A DNA stretch of 64,000 nucleotides from Xylocopa sonorina (taxonomy: Eukaryota; Arthropoda; Insecta; Hymenoptera; Apidae), in NCBI RefSeq assembly GCF_050948175.1, contig NC_135197.1, positions 7,272,501 through 7,336,500 on the forward strand, written 5' to 3'. Position 1 is the first letter of the stretch. Each line of letters opens with the position of its first letter. This document shows, piece by piece, positions 1 to 13,011 of the stretch. The translations under genes were made by a program, and so were the position numbers. Under the pieces are notes generated by a model. It had not been told where the DNA came from. It ran no database searches and saw nothing but the letters and a program-made list of their open reading frames with translations.

Positions 1-3000
1 GAAATATTCTCGAGATAATCGTGAGAGCGTCGATGTATCGCGCGGATTATGGTACGCGGTCGAGTCGCACGCGTGGACTTTTTTAGATGGTTAAAAAAAG
101 CAATCGATTTTTCATCGCTTCCGGTCCAACGTTTCCCATTAAACCCCTCGAGTAATGTAGTCGTCGCGGGCGTATGTCAGAATTTCGTTAACCTACCTGA
201 GAAGCCATCGGTTCCAATATCCGATTTTAATGGTCTCCGAAGGGTCTGCGTAGGGCAATTTATAAAGTTACAGGCCACGTTATAGAAGGTAATGGATCGT
301 TAGTATCATGGTGGATGAAGCAATCATGTGGAACGATGACGTTTATGCGGTTCGAACTACGTTCAAATTCCACGAACGCTCCTTTGTCCCGGAATCCTTT
401 GACGGAACAATTAGCAAAAACCTACGGATCTCCAACAATTTCATTTTCGAGTTCACTTTTTGCGCTCGATGTTTCGCAACTCGAGCGGCTGAATTTACGT
501 TAAATTTCGTTATCTCCAGTTGATAGAAGCGAAGTATTGGTTCGAGAATAGGTCCTTAAGGCTGTTTATGTGTTCGCTTGGAAAGTGACATTGTGACGTC
601 AAATAGAGATTAAGATAAAGTTCGTCTACGACCGTGGTCCTGACATTGAATACGCGTCTAGCGTTAGTACAGTCTCGACGACCGTAGCGAGCACACGTGT
701 CGCGAAATTTTGCGCCATTCGTTTTAAAGTTAGTCGTTTTAAGGCGAGTTTGATTTCGAATCGATCAGAAACTTATCTATACACAATGAAATTGGTGGTA
801 GAGCAAGTGTAAACAGTGATGATGTATCGAGTGCGAGAAATAGAAAAATTAGAGTAATTGACAGTGAATCTGGAAGCAGCAGCGATGACGCACAAGACTC
901 TGGTAATTCAGAATGCCTTGGTAAGTGATTTTTAAAATATCACATGAAACGCTACTACAGATCTTGAACCGTCCCACCTGAAAAAGTTGTCGAGCGCAGA
1001 GGGTTAATAATTTTTGCTGCAGAATTTTAGAAATTTAATTTACTTTCTCGTTCGTAGAGAGAGGAAGAGAAAGAGAGAGAGAAAGAGGAATGTGAAAAGG
1101 ACAAAGGGTTTAAAAGGGTCGTTCAAAAATGTACTAGGGCGGCAACACGAGCCCACGCGTGTTCTCAATTGAAAAGCAGGGACGTGGGCGAAGCTTGTCG
1201 ATCGAGGCAATAGCGAAACGTTTGTCCGTCGGACACGATATCCAAAATCGCAATCTCCAAGGTCCTCTGCAAGTCCTACAAGTGCCAATATCGAATTTCA
1301 TAGACTTGTACGGGCCTCTACATGACCCGGATGTGCCGTTCTATCCCGTGGCTCGCTTAAATTTCCCGCGATGTTACCGTACCTCCGTTATTAAAATGTG
1401 TCTGCCTCTCTCTGACGTAGATTTCGACTGTCGACGTCCTCGCGGAATTTCTCTCGTACCCGGTCGCAACACGTTCGTGAAAAGAAACGGACTTAATGAA
1501 AAAAGTAATACACGAATGTCCCCCGGGGTGCGAGAAATTACACGCCCCACCGTCAGCGTGCAGGCTTGGAACGGTTTTCATAGAAAAACCAAGCCAAACG
1601 ATGTGATTTTTACCAGCTAAAATCGAATGGAAAGCTAGAGTAACGACGTTACGTTCCCAGAGAAAAATGACTGCGAATATCCATCGCGGGTATGCGTGCG
1701 CTAGTGATAAGAGCCCGTTACTGGTGCGACGGGTGACGGAAATAATGTGTGGCTGCGGGCAAAATGGGCTCTCGCCAGTGACGCGCGTGTAGGGATTTTC
1801 AAAGTCGATTTTCTCGAAAACGACGCCACGATCGCGATTTTATTATTCTTCGTCCTCGCCTTATTCCAGCCCGCGGAATCCCTCTTACAATTTCCCATCG
1901 ACGACGAAGCGCCGTGTTCCGTCTAGAAATTGGAAATGTCTGCGCGTGCAGAAATTAATATCTACGTTCTAGATGGATCCTTGCGCCTTGTACAGGCGGT
2001 TCTCGTTTATTATTCACGGTAACGGTCGTCTTGGAAACTACCGGTGCAACGGCTCTGACCTTTCGCAAAATCATTCATTAAACTCGGGGATCACTCGTTC
2101 GAACTTCACCCGTAGCTTCGCCACGCCGCTATCTTCCATCCGACAGCGAAGTTAAATAACCGCCTTCGTCGTCAATAAACTTCGCTCGTAGCCGAGGCTC
2201 GTAAATTATACGAAACAGGCTCTGGCCTCGGTTTTTACCCGTGCGATGCGTCGATTTCATCCGCGGGGCCCGCGTAAACGCGCGCGCGTCCCAACTTTCA
2301 CGGATCCGCGGAAGTTATTCCGGCCAGTGTCCGTGACGCGTCCCAGCCGAAACTTCCGCTGGGAAGAGGGATCGATACTCCGTCGCACAGACGCGCGAGT
2401 ACGCGTGCAACGTACGCTTGGCGCGACAATAGCGTCCTTAAATCGACGGAGTCGATCGTTTCGCGAGATAACTTGCCGCACGCGGAGGAGGCCAAGGGGT
2501 TGGCGTCGAAACGAGGAAGAGGAATCTTTATTTAGACCCGTGCGCGTCGGAATATTTCCGGGCGTAGCTGCTACCTCGACGTGGTTCGTCGGGGAATACG
2601 TGGATTTCGAGGAACCGTGATCGACGAGTACGCTTGTCCCGGGATCGTAAATCAAACGGGAACGCGGGAGACCGATCGATCTTAATATCGGTCTTCGTAT
2701 GATCGGTGGACCCCTGATTTTCTACCCCGTCCGCTCGTACCCGGGGATGGACGAACGGTGTTCCGGAACAGTCCGCCAGCAGCCTGACGTCATTTATCGA
2801 TCATTTGCCACGCGAGTGATGGTTTGTTTTCGCTTGTTGATAATCGAAATTCTTGCCGCGTGTTTTTTATTCTCGGCCTGTTAGTGTTTCGCGAATTTAT
2901 TACAGCGGAACTGGGGTTGGGGGCGGGGGGGCTGTATTTACGGGCGCTCGTCCACTGTGGTTTCTGCTTCTTCGAGAGTTTATGAAGGTCTTGGTTATGT

Positions 3001-5187
3001 TAAGTGCGAGATAAACTCTCGCGGGAACGGAGCAGGCATGTGTAACGGTTATGGTTCCGTGAATTTAGTCTGTTATAATGTTCTACGCGGATGGGTAATT
3101 CGGTGGATTATCAGGGTTGGCTGGATGTTACCTGTTAATTTTTATAGGCCATTTACATAAGTTAATGAAAAGGTCCAGAACCCTTCGTACACTTTACACG
3201 CTTCTATAAAATAATAGACTGTGACGATAAACAGTGTCTGTAAAAATTAAAGCAGATCGAGAGGCAAAGCAAACAGTCGCAATTGTAACGATCAGTACCT
3301 GGGCATTAGCGTCAGAGTCGGACTCGATGAAACGCTGCTTCAACAACGACGCGTCGAATTGAAAGTCGCGTCGTAAAGGGAAGAAAAATGGTCGAGAGGA
3401 AGCGTGCCGCGGGGCGGCAGTTTAACGGGCGGAAGCACGCTGCTTCTTCCCGTCCGGGGGGCAATCAAATCAGCGCGGCAGGACGCCTCGCGACGCGCAT
3501 ACAGAGCCGGATCTATCCCAATGAAGATGCATCGTTCTCGACGGGGCCGTGCATCGATGCGTCGAGTGTGTCTGCACGCGATATCGAATATTCGAAATCA
3601 ATATAGGTTACGAGAATCCGGCGCTCCCTGTGCACCAGCTCGCGGTCCTCGCGCGCATCCACGTGCCCAAGCTGTGTACGTAATGCGGTTTAATATAGAC
3701 CAATTGTATACGCTCGGTTTCGGCGGAGGGACCCGTGAGATTGCATCTCCGGGCGACATGCGACAGCAGGTCGAAGGAAAACATTTGACAGGAACGGTGG
3801 CGGGGCTGGCATCGTTCGACGGGGGTGTAATCAGGAAACGGCGCGCCATTGTAGGCCGTTGGACGCGATCGAAACTCCAATATTTGTTACTTCAAGTGTT
3901 TCTTGATTCGCGTGCGGATGTATATTCATGGGCTGTAATTATTGAAAGCTGTCGAGCTCTTAAGGGTTCGTTTATGAATAATTGATCCCTCTGTAATCAA
4001 ATATTTATCGATGGAGGAGCCATTAACAAATTTGTGGCCCCGACGAGCCGAGAGCCGTCGCGAGTTGCAGGCAATTTGAGGTTTACAGGATTGCGAGAAT
4101 TAAACGGTTCTGCCCTTCCGTAAACGAAATTGGGGTCCCGCGGAAACTTTCTAACTACCGTTGCGACAGTACCCTCGGAGACTATAACTTCCTGCCATAA
4201 AGCCCCCGGGGACCGCAAGTTTCTTCCAGTTTTTCGAGCTGCGAAACCTAACCCTCGACAATCGCGGCTCCGCCCTGATCTTTCGCAACCACGGATCCCT
4301 TCTAATTCCTCGGGGACCGCCACTGTCGTAACGCTCGAAATCTGCGGAACAACCCCGGAACTGGGACTCGAGCGGATCTCTCGGATCCCTGACTATCCAA
4401 TTTGAAATCGGTCGAGTTTCGCGAAACTGAAGTTGACAGCGTCGCATTCTGATGCCGCACGGCTGGTTCCTTGTCCCGCGAATCACCGACAACCTGACAT
4501 CGCCAAAAGGGAATCGTCGCGCTCCGTGGAAATTGATTAACCCGTGGGCCGCGCGATGTGGAAGCGGGTCGTCGTCGTCGTCCGTGTGTCCGCGTTAGCT
4601 CCGATAACTTATTCAAGATTCGTTCGTGTGCCGTGTCACGGTGGGTAGAGGATCAATCGTAGATTCAATTTCGCGCAATTCCAACGTAGAAACGGATCGC
4701 TGCGATGCACCAGAGGCGTCGACGTCGAGAATAAATGCGTCCTCTAATTGTTGCTCGACACTCGGCAGGGAGAGAGTAAAGAGCCGTAGGGCTCGATACA
4801 ACGACTGGTCGGCTCCATTTCTTGGCGAGCATCGATTTTTCATGTGGATGTAACGTTTTATTGAAACTGTCATTGCTACCTGTGATATGTACAAGCGTTC
4901 TGAATTTTGATAACACGGGATCGTACGAACAATGCGATTTTTGCGTACTCGACTGGTTATCATAGAAAATGTTACATACTCGACTTCGTTAAACAGTTCT
5001 TTTTTTTTTTAACATGGTAAATTTTCCAAAATTTCAAATAATAGAACAACCCAGTGTTTGCGCCGCGTGCTCTCATTTCGTTTTAAGAACCACGAAATGT
5101 TCAATTTTCTTTTTTTTTTTTACTTTTATCGTCGTGAAAAGAGAACATTGGAGTTATAATTGCGAACTTTTTTTTTTGCTGTTATAG
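1..5187 (+). other. sm: Presumed intron of smooth upstream of its first in-window exon
   Basis: This stretch lies upstream of the first recognisable smooth exon, which starts in mid-codon and so needs an earlier exon. RRM1 and RRM2 of the family were not found here on either strand, so they probably lie left of the window and this is intron. The open frames present are short, overlap on both strands and have no recognisable domain. The DNA is CpG-rich, especially about 2200-2500 and 3380-3900, so an internal promoter or alternative first exon cannot be excluded. Apart from the possible transposon remnant near 743-1007, I see no other gene. Confidence 0.5.
743..1007 (+). mobile_element. Probable piggyBac-like transposon remnant (internally deleted)
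   Basis: Two cues coincide. First, an open frame at 743-920 encodes an acidic, serine-rich segment with the motif RNRKIRVIDSES followed by a run of Ser and Asp. This resembles my recollection of the N-terminal tail of PGBD-type piggyBac proteins, and it stops at a GTAAGT donor-like site at 921. Second, about 80 bases on, the reverse strand from 1007 reads TTAA followed by CCCTCTGCGCTCG. That is the TTAA target site plus CCC-beginning terminus typical of piggyBac elements. No DDD transposase core lies between, so this would be a deletion derivative. I did not find a matching left terminus. Similarity to PGBD is from memory and not tested. Confidence 0.35.
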
Positions 5188-8100
5188 GATCGAGTGCACA
5201 CAAAAACGACGCGACAGGAAATGGAAGGCCGGCTCCCCTTTTGGCGGAACCCAGATACGGCGCCGCGCCCCAGCCGTACGGTAAGTGTCTCAGCAACACC
5301 CCCGCGCGCGCCCCTTTGCTCGTCGCGTTTCTCTCCTCGATAGTAAAATTAAACGAACTAATCGAGAAAACGGACGACGGGCCATCGAACGGGACCCCGG
5401 CTGCATTCGCGATACCTTCTCCTCGAGTACGCGCGAAAACGCTGAATTCGCGGTAATTGCGCGCTGGCTGGTATCGGTGGAAGTTTTTCCCAGCTGTAAT
5501 TCTCATTTTACTAGTCAGAACGAACTGGCTCGTGAATAGCCTCGTTATCGGAATTATTAGCCCAGAAAAATGTGTCGTAATGGCCGTGCACGCTTCTCTT
5601 TCCTCTTTCTTCTCCTTTTTTTTTCGAACGACACAGTTGGTTCGAGAGTTCGATCGTTTACACGAGGCTCCACCGTCGCTTTTCTCCCGTAGACCGGAAA
5701 CGAGGCGATATAAAAACTGAATGAAAAACGATTTCGCGCGAAACCAACCGATTTTTAGATATCGTTACGGATCGCTTTACGACGCGCCGTGGGAATTATT
5801 ACGCTGGGCGTGAATCGCGTAATTTACTGGGCCCATCGCGGAGCGACACGATTCCGTTACGGTCCCCGTCGAAGTTACTGCCGCGAGTCGGATGGAAGAA
5901 GCAACGAGAATTGCGCCGGAGTTATGTCGCGATCGGGCCATCGGAACCATAACCGTGGGCGAAACTCAATCTCAGGAATCGTGACGTTCGTTTAAAGAAT
6001 GGCGACCAGCAGGAGGAACTTTGATAGCGAACGATTCCTGGGCTCCATAGTTCAGATGCTCGCCAACGGAAATCGATTGCGTTACTCTTCCGCCCGACCA
6101 CGTTACTCGCATTGCAATTTTCGTTGCAACTCCATCGAGGGGGGGGGGGGGGGGGGCGTATCGAACGTTCGCGAGAATCAAGTTATAATATCTCTAACCG
6201 CAATCACGATTGCGCAAAACGGTTATCAATCGTGCAGAATTCGTGGCATAGAAATTACGTGTCCCGAGAGCAGAGTGCGAGCGCGATAAGCGGCGTGGCG
6301 TAAAAAGCTCGGTTAGCCCCGTCCGTTTGGCCGTCAGTGCGTTAAACGAGCATTCGCCGGGAACGATTAATATTTCCTCCTGCCGCGTGATTAATAGGGA
6401 CGCAACAGTCGCGCGATTTCCATAATTAGCGCGCACAGAATCCGCGACGGTGCACACGCGGAATGAAACCGTTGCCCGGAGCCGGGACAATGGAGGACAC
6501 AGATGGCCCCGCTTCCTCATCCACGCGGTGTCTGGCTTTTGTTCGCAGGATCCACGCCACAGGTAACTTTCCCGCCGGGCGCCGGTCACGATCGTTACGA
6601 GGAGAATTTCAATGGACCAGCAACGTACGCGGAGCCGTACGTCGAGCGTTATGGCATCAAGAGCGATTTCAGCGGCCGAGAGCCGTTGCATCCCACGCCA
6701 CCGCGGCCCGGCTACGTGCCCACCTTGGGACAGACGCCGCCTTCGAGCACGCAAGGCTCCGTCATGATGGTCTACGGACTTCAGCCGGACAAAGTCAACA
6801 CCGACAAGCTGTTCAACTTGTTCTGCCTCTACGGGAACGTAACGAAGGTACGTCGAGCTTTTTCTTCCACCTGCTGTCCGGATTTTTGGTTGTTAGCTGG
6901 TGACGAGGGAAAGTTAGTTGGTGGTCGCGAAGAGAGACTCTCGTTCCACGAAAAGAACTTTCACGGTCGGAGCTTATACTTTGGTTGCACTACTCGGCTG
7001 GGGTTTTCAACCCCTCGAGCCGCTTTCAACGTTCCGCTCCCTGTGATTCGCGTTTAAGCTGCTTTCCTCGTATTACGCCGCCCAGTCGTTAGATCCCAAA
7101 CGAAGCTCGCGAACACCCGTGTTTTCTGCGGCGCAGGTGAAGTTCTTGAAGACGAAGGAGGGCTGCGCCATGATCCAGATGGGCGACAGCATAGCCGTGG
7201 AACGGTGTTTACAGAATCTGAACAACGTGACGATCGGTACGGACGGAAGGTTGCAGCTCGGCTTCTCGAAGCAGGCTTTCCTCTCGGACGTCACCAACCC
7301 GTACATTCTGCCCGACAAGACAGCGAGCTTCAAGGATTTCACAGGAAGCAAGAATAACAGGTAAAGTTAAACAATCGTGTCTGCTAAAATATTCTAGTCC
7401 CCTCTCTTTCGAGAGGACTGTTCCACTTTTCATCGCGATCCTATTCTCGGATAGCCTCCGCGGCTGACGTTTTCTCAAACACCCCGACCTCGTTTAAGTT
7501 TTCACCCCTGACCGTCTCTGATTCGACCATTCCGCTGGACAGCTGTGGTTTCGTCGTATGATCGGATTGTTCGCGTCGAACTTGCTCGTCGGACTATCGA
7601 AGTGTCCAGCGTGATTCTAATCAGAGTTCGGTCTTTCATCGATGTTTGAATGAACGTTAACGAGAGAAAGAGAGAGAGAGAGAGAAGAGGGAAACTGTAT
7701 AGCGGGTGGAGAACTAAAGGGAATGTTTCGCATTGACGAACGTGTTTCCTGTGGAACGAAACAGCGGTACGGCGCGCAATTAACGCCGTTCCCACTTCCG
7801 GAGATCTCGAGTCCCACTTCTCTGGCGGATTTAATATTTACTTGGTGAAAACTTAATTGCAACAGGGTGGTTTTGAATGCTCCTGTTCCGCAGCAACCAT
7901 CCCGGGGCGTTGGTTACACCGATCGCGATAAAATTAATTGCGAGTCTCCCGGAAGCTCCAAGTGCCAGAATCTATGCCGGAAACACGTTCAGTCCATTGG
8001 GAATTGGATCGCACGATTCATCTGTCCCCGATGATACACCGCGCGGTGTTGTTATTTCCACGAGTTATAATTTATTGTACCCGTTGACCGGGAAAGCGTA

Positions 8101-8735
8101 ACTTTTAAACGCGACTCGTTCGTTTCTGCGTTTCACACGCGCCTCGATTCTAATCGACGAAACTTGAGCGAGACCTGTTACTCTCGAACGTGGTACAGAA
8201 ATTTTAATCGCATGGTGCGCGTTTCTGATTTCAGGTTCCTAAATCCAGCAATGGCCAATAAGAATAGAATACAGCCACCCTCGAAGATAGTCCACTTTTT
8301 CAACACACCCCCGGATTTAACCGAAGAGACCGTGCATCGTGTGTTCGTGGAACGCGGCATCGAGGCGCCGACGACAGTGAAACTGTTCCCTCTCAAATCG
8401 GAACGATCGTCGTCCGGCCTCATCGAGTTCAGCAGCGTCGGCATCGCGGTAGCCGCCATCATGGAATGCAATCACACAGCGCTGGAGAACAGCAGTAAGT
8501 ACTGAACCCCTTACGAGCACGCGAATATCTTTCCATAACAAAATCAAGAGAACCGACCCTGACTCAACCCTCGAATTCTATTCTTCTTTTCGCAGACGGC
8601 AAGTTCCCGTACATCATGAAGCTCTGTTTCTCGTCGTCGCGCACCATACCCACGAGTTTCCCGCCAAGCAGCGGCAGCACGTCGAGCAATTCCGCCGGTA
8701 ATGGCCACGCCAAAATGCAGCAGGACTCGGAATAG
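5188..8735 (+). CDS. sm: smooth / hnRNP L orthologue, 3' part (RRM3, RRM4 and C-terminus)
   Basis: RNA-binding splicing regulator of the hnRNP L/PTB family, acting in the nucleus on CA-rich RNA in its vertebrate relatives. Coding exons are 5188-5280, 6549-6847, 7137-7360, 8235-8494 and 8596-8735. All have AG/GT borders and their phases agree, giving about 338 residues in the window. The first exon (APLLAEPRYGAAPQPYG) is the linker before RRM3. RRM3 begins at SVMMVYGL (RNP2-like) with GCAMIQMG as the RNP1-like strand. RRM4 starts around KIVHFFNTPP and ends with PYIMKLCFSSS, the usual hnRNP L ending, followed by a short Ser-rich tail and TAG at 8733-8735. RRM1 and RRM2 are missing because the gene enters from the left; the first in-window exon starts two bases before a codon boundary. 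Family assignment is strong; the exact 5' structure is unseen. Confidence 0.93.
6139..6156 (+). repeat. G18 homopolymer in a smooth intron
   Basis: An uninterrupted run of 18 G lies in the intron between the first two in-window smooth exons, about 390 bases upstream of the 6549 acceptor. Long G runs are rare in insect DNA and prone to polymerase slippage, so the length may be inexact. In RNA it could form a G-quadruplex. Confidence 0.9.
7662..7690 (+). repeat. GA-rich microsatellite in a smooth intron
   Basis: Imperfect GA repeat in the intron between exons 7137-7360 and 8235-8494. It is the first of many purine-rich tracts on the + strand of this locus. Confidence 0.8.
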
Positions 8736-9047
8736 AACGGCGAGGTCCAGGGCCAGCAGCGTCAGCGTCAGCGCCAGCGTCCCTCTCTCGCCCTGCACCC
8801 GTTGTGTGCCCCGACGGGCACGGCCCTGCACCCAGCCGCAGCGATTACACTCTCCCCGGTCTTACCGCCGCCCGTGCCGCCGCCCTTGCCGCCCACCTGC
8901 GTCTTGATCGCCACGCCAACGCTCTATCCGACTGTACCACCGCCGCCACCGCCACCGCTGCCTACGTTCTGGCCGTACTGATGAGAGGAGCAGCGGGCCT
9001 ACTACGCCGGACGTGGCAGCGACACACCAGACCTAGGAGAACACAAA

Positions 9048-9112
9048 TCACCACCACCACCACCACCACTACTACCATCACCACAACTACTACCACCACC
9101 AGCATCACCACG
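9048..9112 (+). repeat. CAC/ACC triplet-rich tract
   Basis: Imperfect ACC/CAC/ACT triplets just downstream of the smooth stop codon, with a GCC-rich tract following at about 9151-9178. The open frames over it (poly-Thr on +, Val- or Gly-rich on -) are repeat translations, not a gene. Confidence 0.85.
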
Positions 9113-10738
9113 TACGCGTATCCCCTGTTTCGTCTGCCGCTTTCCATCGCAGCCGCCGCCGCCGCCGCCGCCACCGCAGCTACTTGTACTCCAAATCGTC
9201 GCGCGGTGACCACCTGGCAAGGTATCAGACGCTGGTCGCTGGAAGAATCGGTTCCGTTTCGAGGGTCAGCAAAGAGGAGCGGTGTCTCAGTCTCGAGTGT
9301 CGTGGCAAAGAAGAAATGGATGCTCGCCAGGGTGAAGTCGACAGGGTGGAACACGTGGCATGGGTGAGCTGTTAGACGAAGGTCATCGAGGATCGTTCGC
9401 GTAGCCGGAAGTGGAACAGTCGAGAGGCGAAACACCGAGAGGCAACGATGTTCTTCTTTTTCTTTTTATCCAACCACCCCCCTCCGCCCCGTAATTACTG
9501 TTACGATCATATCGTACCCCATACTCTGTGCTGTTCTTTTCTCTATTTTTTCTTCTTTTCTTTTCAACTTCTTTTCTTACCTTTTCTTCGTTTCTTCCGA
9601 GTCTTCGCTCTACCTGTTCTTCTGTCTCGTTTCACCGTTTACTTTTCACCTTTTTAACTTCGTTCTTCTTTTCGTTCCTTGCGTTGCTTTGGCGAGGTCC
9701 GGGTATACGTGCTTAGTCCGTAGCGCGGAGGTATATACCGTATGATATGTACAGAAAGTGTGTCAGTATTAATGTCGGAACGGATCCTCTCACTCTGTCG
9801 GTGGGAATTCGTTGGAAGACAAGACAAGTGGATAGAAAGAACGGGAGAAAGGGTGATTAGGGAGTGGATTCGATTCGATCGGTCGTAAGGGATTGTCTTG
9901 TACATATAGAAAGCTCGCGAGTGACTCGCAGCGTCTAATGAGAGTCTGCCGTGGCCGACACGGATTACATATCAAGGTCTGGGGAAGGGAGACGAGTAGG
10001 TTTCGCGAGCAGCTGTCGAGGGTCGTCGCGAAAGCGTTTCAAACAGAGCAAGAAAAAAAGGAAACAGTGGATATTGAGAAAACCGACGGTTCCTCGCGAA
10101 GCGAACGGACCAGAACGCAACAGAATCGCCTCGACATTGGCCCAGCCATCCCGTGTCTTACTTCGCTGTTCGGTTCTGCGACACGCGCGTTTTCGCAACA
10201 ACTGACTGTGGTTCGTGGCACGCCTGCGAACTGTTGCGAATCGATTTCACGTGGTGCACGCGTCACAAAAAGACAGGGAAGAACGGGGTAAACCGTAAGG
10301 GGAAGACCGCCGCCTCCACTCGATCTCGAAGCAGAGTACACCGCGTTCCTCGTTGACCATTTCTCCATGGGATCCAACTAAATCGGAGGTTCCTTATTCG
10401 ACCATTAGAAGCTACGCACCGGACACGATGTCCCGTGCAGTGTTCAGAGGATCTGGATCAATCGTGCACGCGAGTAAATCCGTCTACGCGAGTAGCGAGA
10501 GGTCGCATCGCTCCGTTACCACCATCGACGATAGAACAAGTGAAAAAGATGGAAGACAGATAAAAAGTAAATTGAATCGAAACAAACGCATTCGACTCGC
10601 GAGAATCTTTTTTCGCTGTACAGCAAAAGAAACAAGAGAGCAAAAGGAAAAACAAAACGCTGGGAACGGGAGGCAAAGTCTCGTCGTTCTCCAATTCTGA
10701 TAGCTCTGTCTGTCGTTGTTTTATGTACTCTGTACGTG

Positions 10739-10770
10739 TATATATATATTATATATTATATATATATATT
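10739..10770 (+). repeat. TA-rich dinucleotide tract
   Basis: Mostly alternating T and A, starting inside a UGUAUAUA octamer. It belongs to the simple-sequence texture of the region downstream of smooth. Confidence 0.85.
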
Positions 10771-12010
10771 GATATCCATACATGCGCTTCGAACAAATAT
10801 CTATTTATGTTTTCATGTTGTTCAGATTTTATTTACAACGCTTGGAATTGTGCTCGCGGGAGGGAGAGAGAAAGAGAGAGAGAAAGTGAGGGAGAGAAAG
10901 GGGTTCTGTATAGATAAAACGTTCGAGAAGAAGCGTTTGCTTTCGCTCGCCGAATCTCGAACTCTTTAGATCCGTGATGTTTTGATTGTGCGTTAAGGGG
11001 TCGCCGAAAATTCGATGGTAGACGGGGTAAAAGGTCGAGGAAAGATGGATGCTCGCGGTTCGTCTCGAATACAATCGCTTCTTCTTTTCGCGTCGCACAG
11101 GGAAGCTTCTCGCGAGTCTCGATTTTCAGAGAAACGAAAAAGAAAGAAGGAAAACGATTAAAGGAAGAATGGAAAAAGGAAAGGAAATGGAAAAGTAGAA
11201 AAGCCGGAAAAAGGAAAAGATAAAGATCGTCTGGACTATTCGCGTTTATCGGGGGAACGGAGAATCGTTTATTGTCCCCTGCTTCTTCGATGAAACGGGA
11301 GAAAGATAGGGGTAGATGGAGGGGGAAACGAGAAACCGGATGTTCCCCCAAGCTGTGGTGTTCAGGTTGCGACGACGACTCCGGTACCCGTGCTTTGCTA
11401 AAGGACGAAAGGAAAAACGAGAAAAGAAGGGGAAAAAAGTAGAACAGAACCAGAATGAACGAGAAGGAAAAAAAAGAACCGATAAAAGGAAAGAAGGAGA
11501 GGAAAAACCGCAAGCAGACAAGCGACGGAAAGGTCGTGTTCTCTTCAAAGCGCTCGTAACACTATTGATCAGATCGCGGACTGTGAATTGAATTTTATAT
11601 GAAGACAATGAAGTCGACGACACACACACACACAATATATTAGTGGTCCTACGGCAATATTTTGTCGGGCCGGGGGACGTTTTTATAAAGAAAGGTTTTA
11701 GATCTCCGATTTAAGAAATAAGAGTAAACAAAAAATGAATAAACGAAAAAAAAATGCCAAAAAAAACCGTACGGTTAACGTTAAAGTAAATAATATTAAT
11801 AATGATAAAAGCATAAAGGTAATAAGTTGTGTTTTCGAAAGCGAACCAAATGACTACTCTAAATAAATGTAAAAAATGAAAGAAAACAAGAAAAAATAGA
11901 GACTTGACTCGGCCATACGTAACGTAAGATAATAAGAAACAAAAAATACAAACCAGTAGGGGGGAAAAAAAAGGGCTAAACATTGTCGGTTACCCCCTTT
12001 TTAAAGGATG

Positions 12011-12075
12011 CGTGAGAGAGTGAGCGAGAGAGAGAGAGAGAGAAAGTGAAAACGAGCGAGAGCGAGAGTGAAAGG
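12011..12075 (+). repeat. GA-rich purine tract
   Basis: Imperfect GA/GAA/GAGC repeat on the + strand. Similar purine tracts recur at about 10860-10900, 12510-12550, 15560-15626, 18868-18892 and 20682-20719, always purine on the + strand. Confidence 0.85.
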
Positions 12076-12770
12076 GAGTGAAGATTTCCGCCACTTTTTG
12101 TCCATTGATCATGAGAGAGAGACCTAACTTACGCAAACGAAGAAAAAAAAATAATAATCAGAATTATAAACTTAAATAAGGGAATAAAAAAAAAAGTGTT
12201 TATATTCGAGGCAATATTTGTTACAATACAACTAGAAGATAAGTTGTATACCATTTTAAGGGGCTCAGTACACAAAAGCGAGGATCCTTGTTGATTGCCG
12301 AAATAAACGAGAGAAGAATGCGACGCAAAAAGATATTAGAGAAGAAAGGAAGGGATAAATTAGGAGAGATAACGATTAAAAACCATTGAGTAAAAGGGAG
12401 GAGGAGAGACGTAACGCACCACTTGCTGGTTGACGAGGGTGTCTCACTTTGAAGTCGAATAAAAATTGCTTATCAATCGTAGGGTGATATATGTGTACGT
12501 GTATATCGATGCGAGAGAGAGAGAAAGAGAGAGAGCGAGATTGAGAAAGAGTAACAAAGGTACTAAGCTAAGGAATTAAGGAAAAATGGAGAAAGACAAA
12601 GGACAATTAATTAAAAGAATATAATAATAAAGATGCACTATAGTTATATGCAGACGTGCTTGATGATCGTTGCGTTGATGATAATGATTGTTCGTTTGTT
12701 GTTTCTCGATTCCTGTTCACGATATTGTGTTCTGTTCCACGATTTATAGATATTACATTTTTTTTTCTTT

Positions 12771-12800
12771 TTCTTTTTTCTGTTTTTTTTTTTTTTTTAG
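12771..12800 (+). other. Acceptor-like polypyrimidine tract ending in TAG
   Basis: A pyrimidine tract of about 30 bases that ends in 18 T followed by AG at 12799-12800. By sequence it is one of the strongest 3' splice-site-like elements in the window, yet it lies in a region with no coding potential. It may be a cryptic acceptor, a U-rich protein-binding site or a decayed repeat. Confidence 0.4.
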
Positions 12801-12884
12801 GCGTCCGCGTCTAGAAGGACTGTAAAATTGTTTCTACATCACATTCTCGTACTTTTTATTACCAAGTATATAGTAGAATGGTTA

Positions 12885-13011
12885 CTGTTATTATTATTAC
12901 TTTTATTAATATTATTACTATTATTATGATTATTATTATTATTATTATTATTAATATTACTATTAATATTATTACGATTATTACTGCTACTATTATTATT
13001 AATCGTCGCTA
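12885..13011 (+). repeat. TTA/ATT trinucleotide-rich tract
   Basis: Imperfect (ATT)n over about 125 bases. Parts resemble AU-rich elements if transcribed. Confidence 0.85.

Noticed and set aside
3404..3985. 193-codon frame on + strand
   Set aside because: GC- and Arg-rich, overlapped by open frames on the other strand and in other frames; no domain or start context. Typical chance frame in CpG-rich DNA.
8804..9435. Long frames on both strands downstream of smooth (poly-Thr, poly-Val, poly-Gly)
   Set aside because: They translate the CAC and GCC triplet tracts; composition is entirely repeat-driven.
10833..11513. 226-codon frame on - strand rich in Phe, Leu and Ser
   Set aside because: It is the reverse complement of purine-rich sequence (GAAA, AGGA). 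The frame is open because such sequence lacks stop codons.
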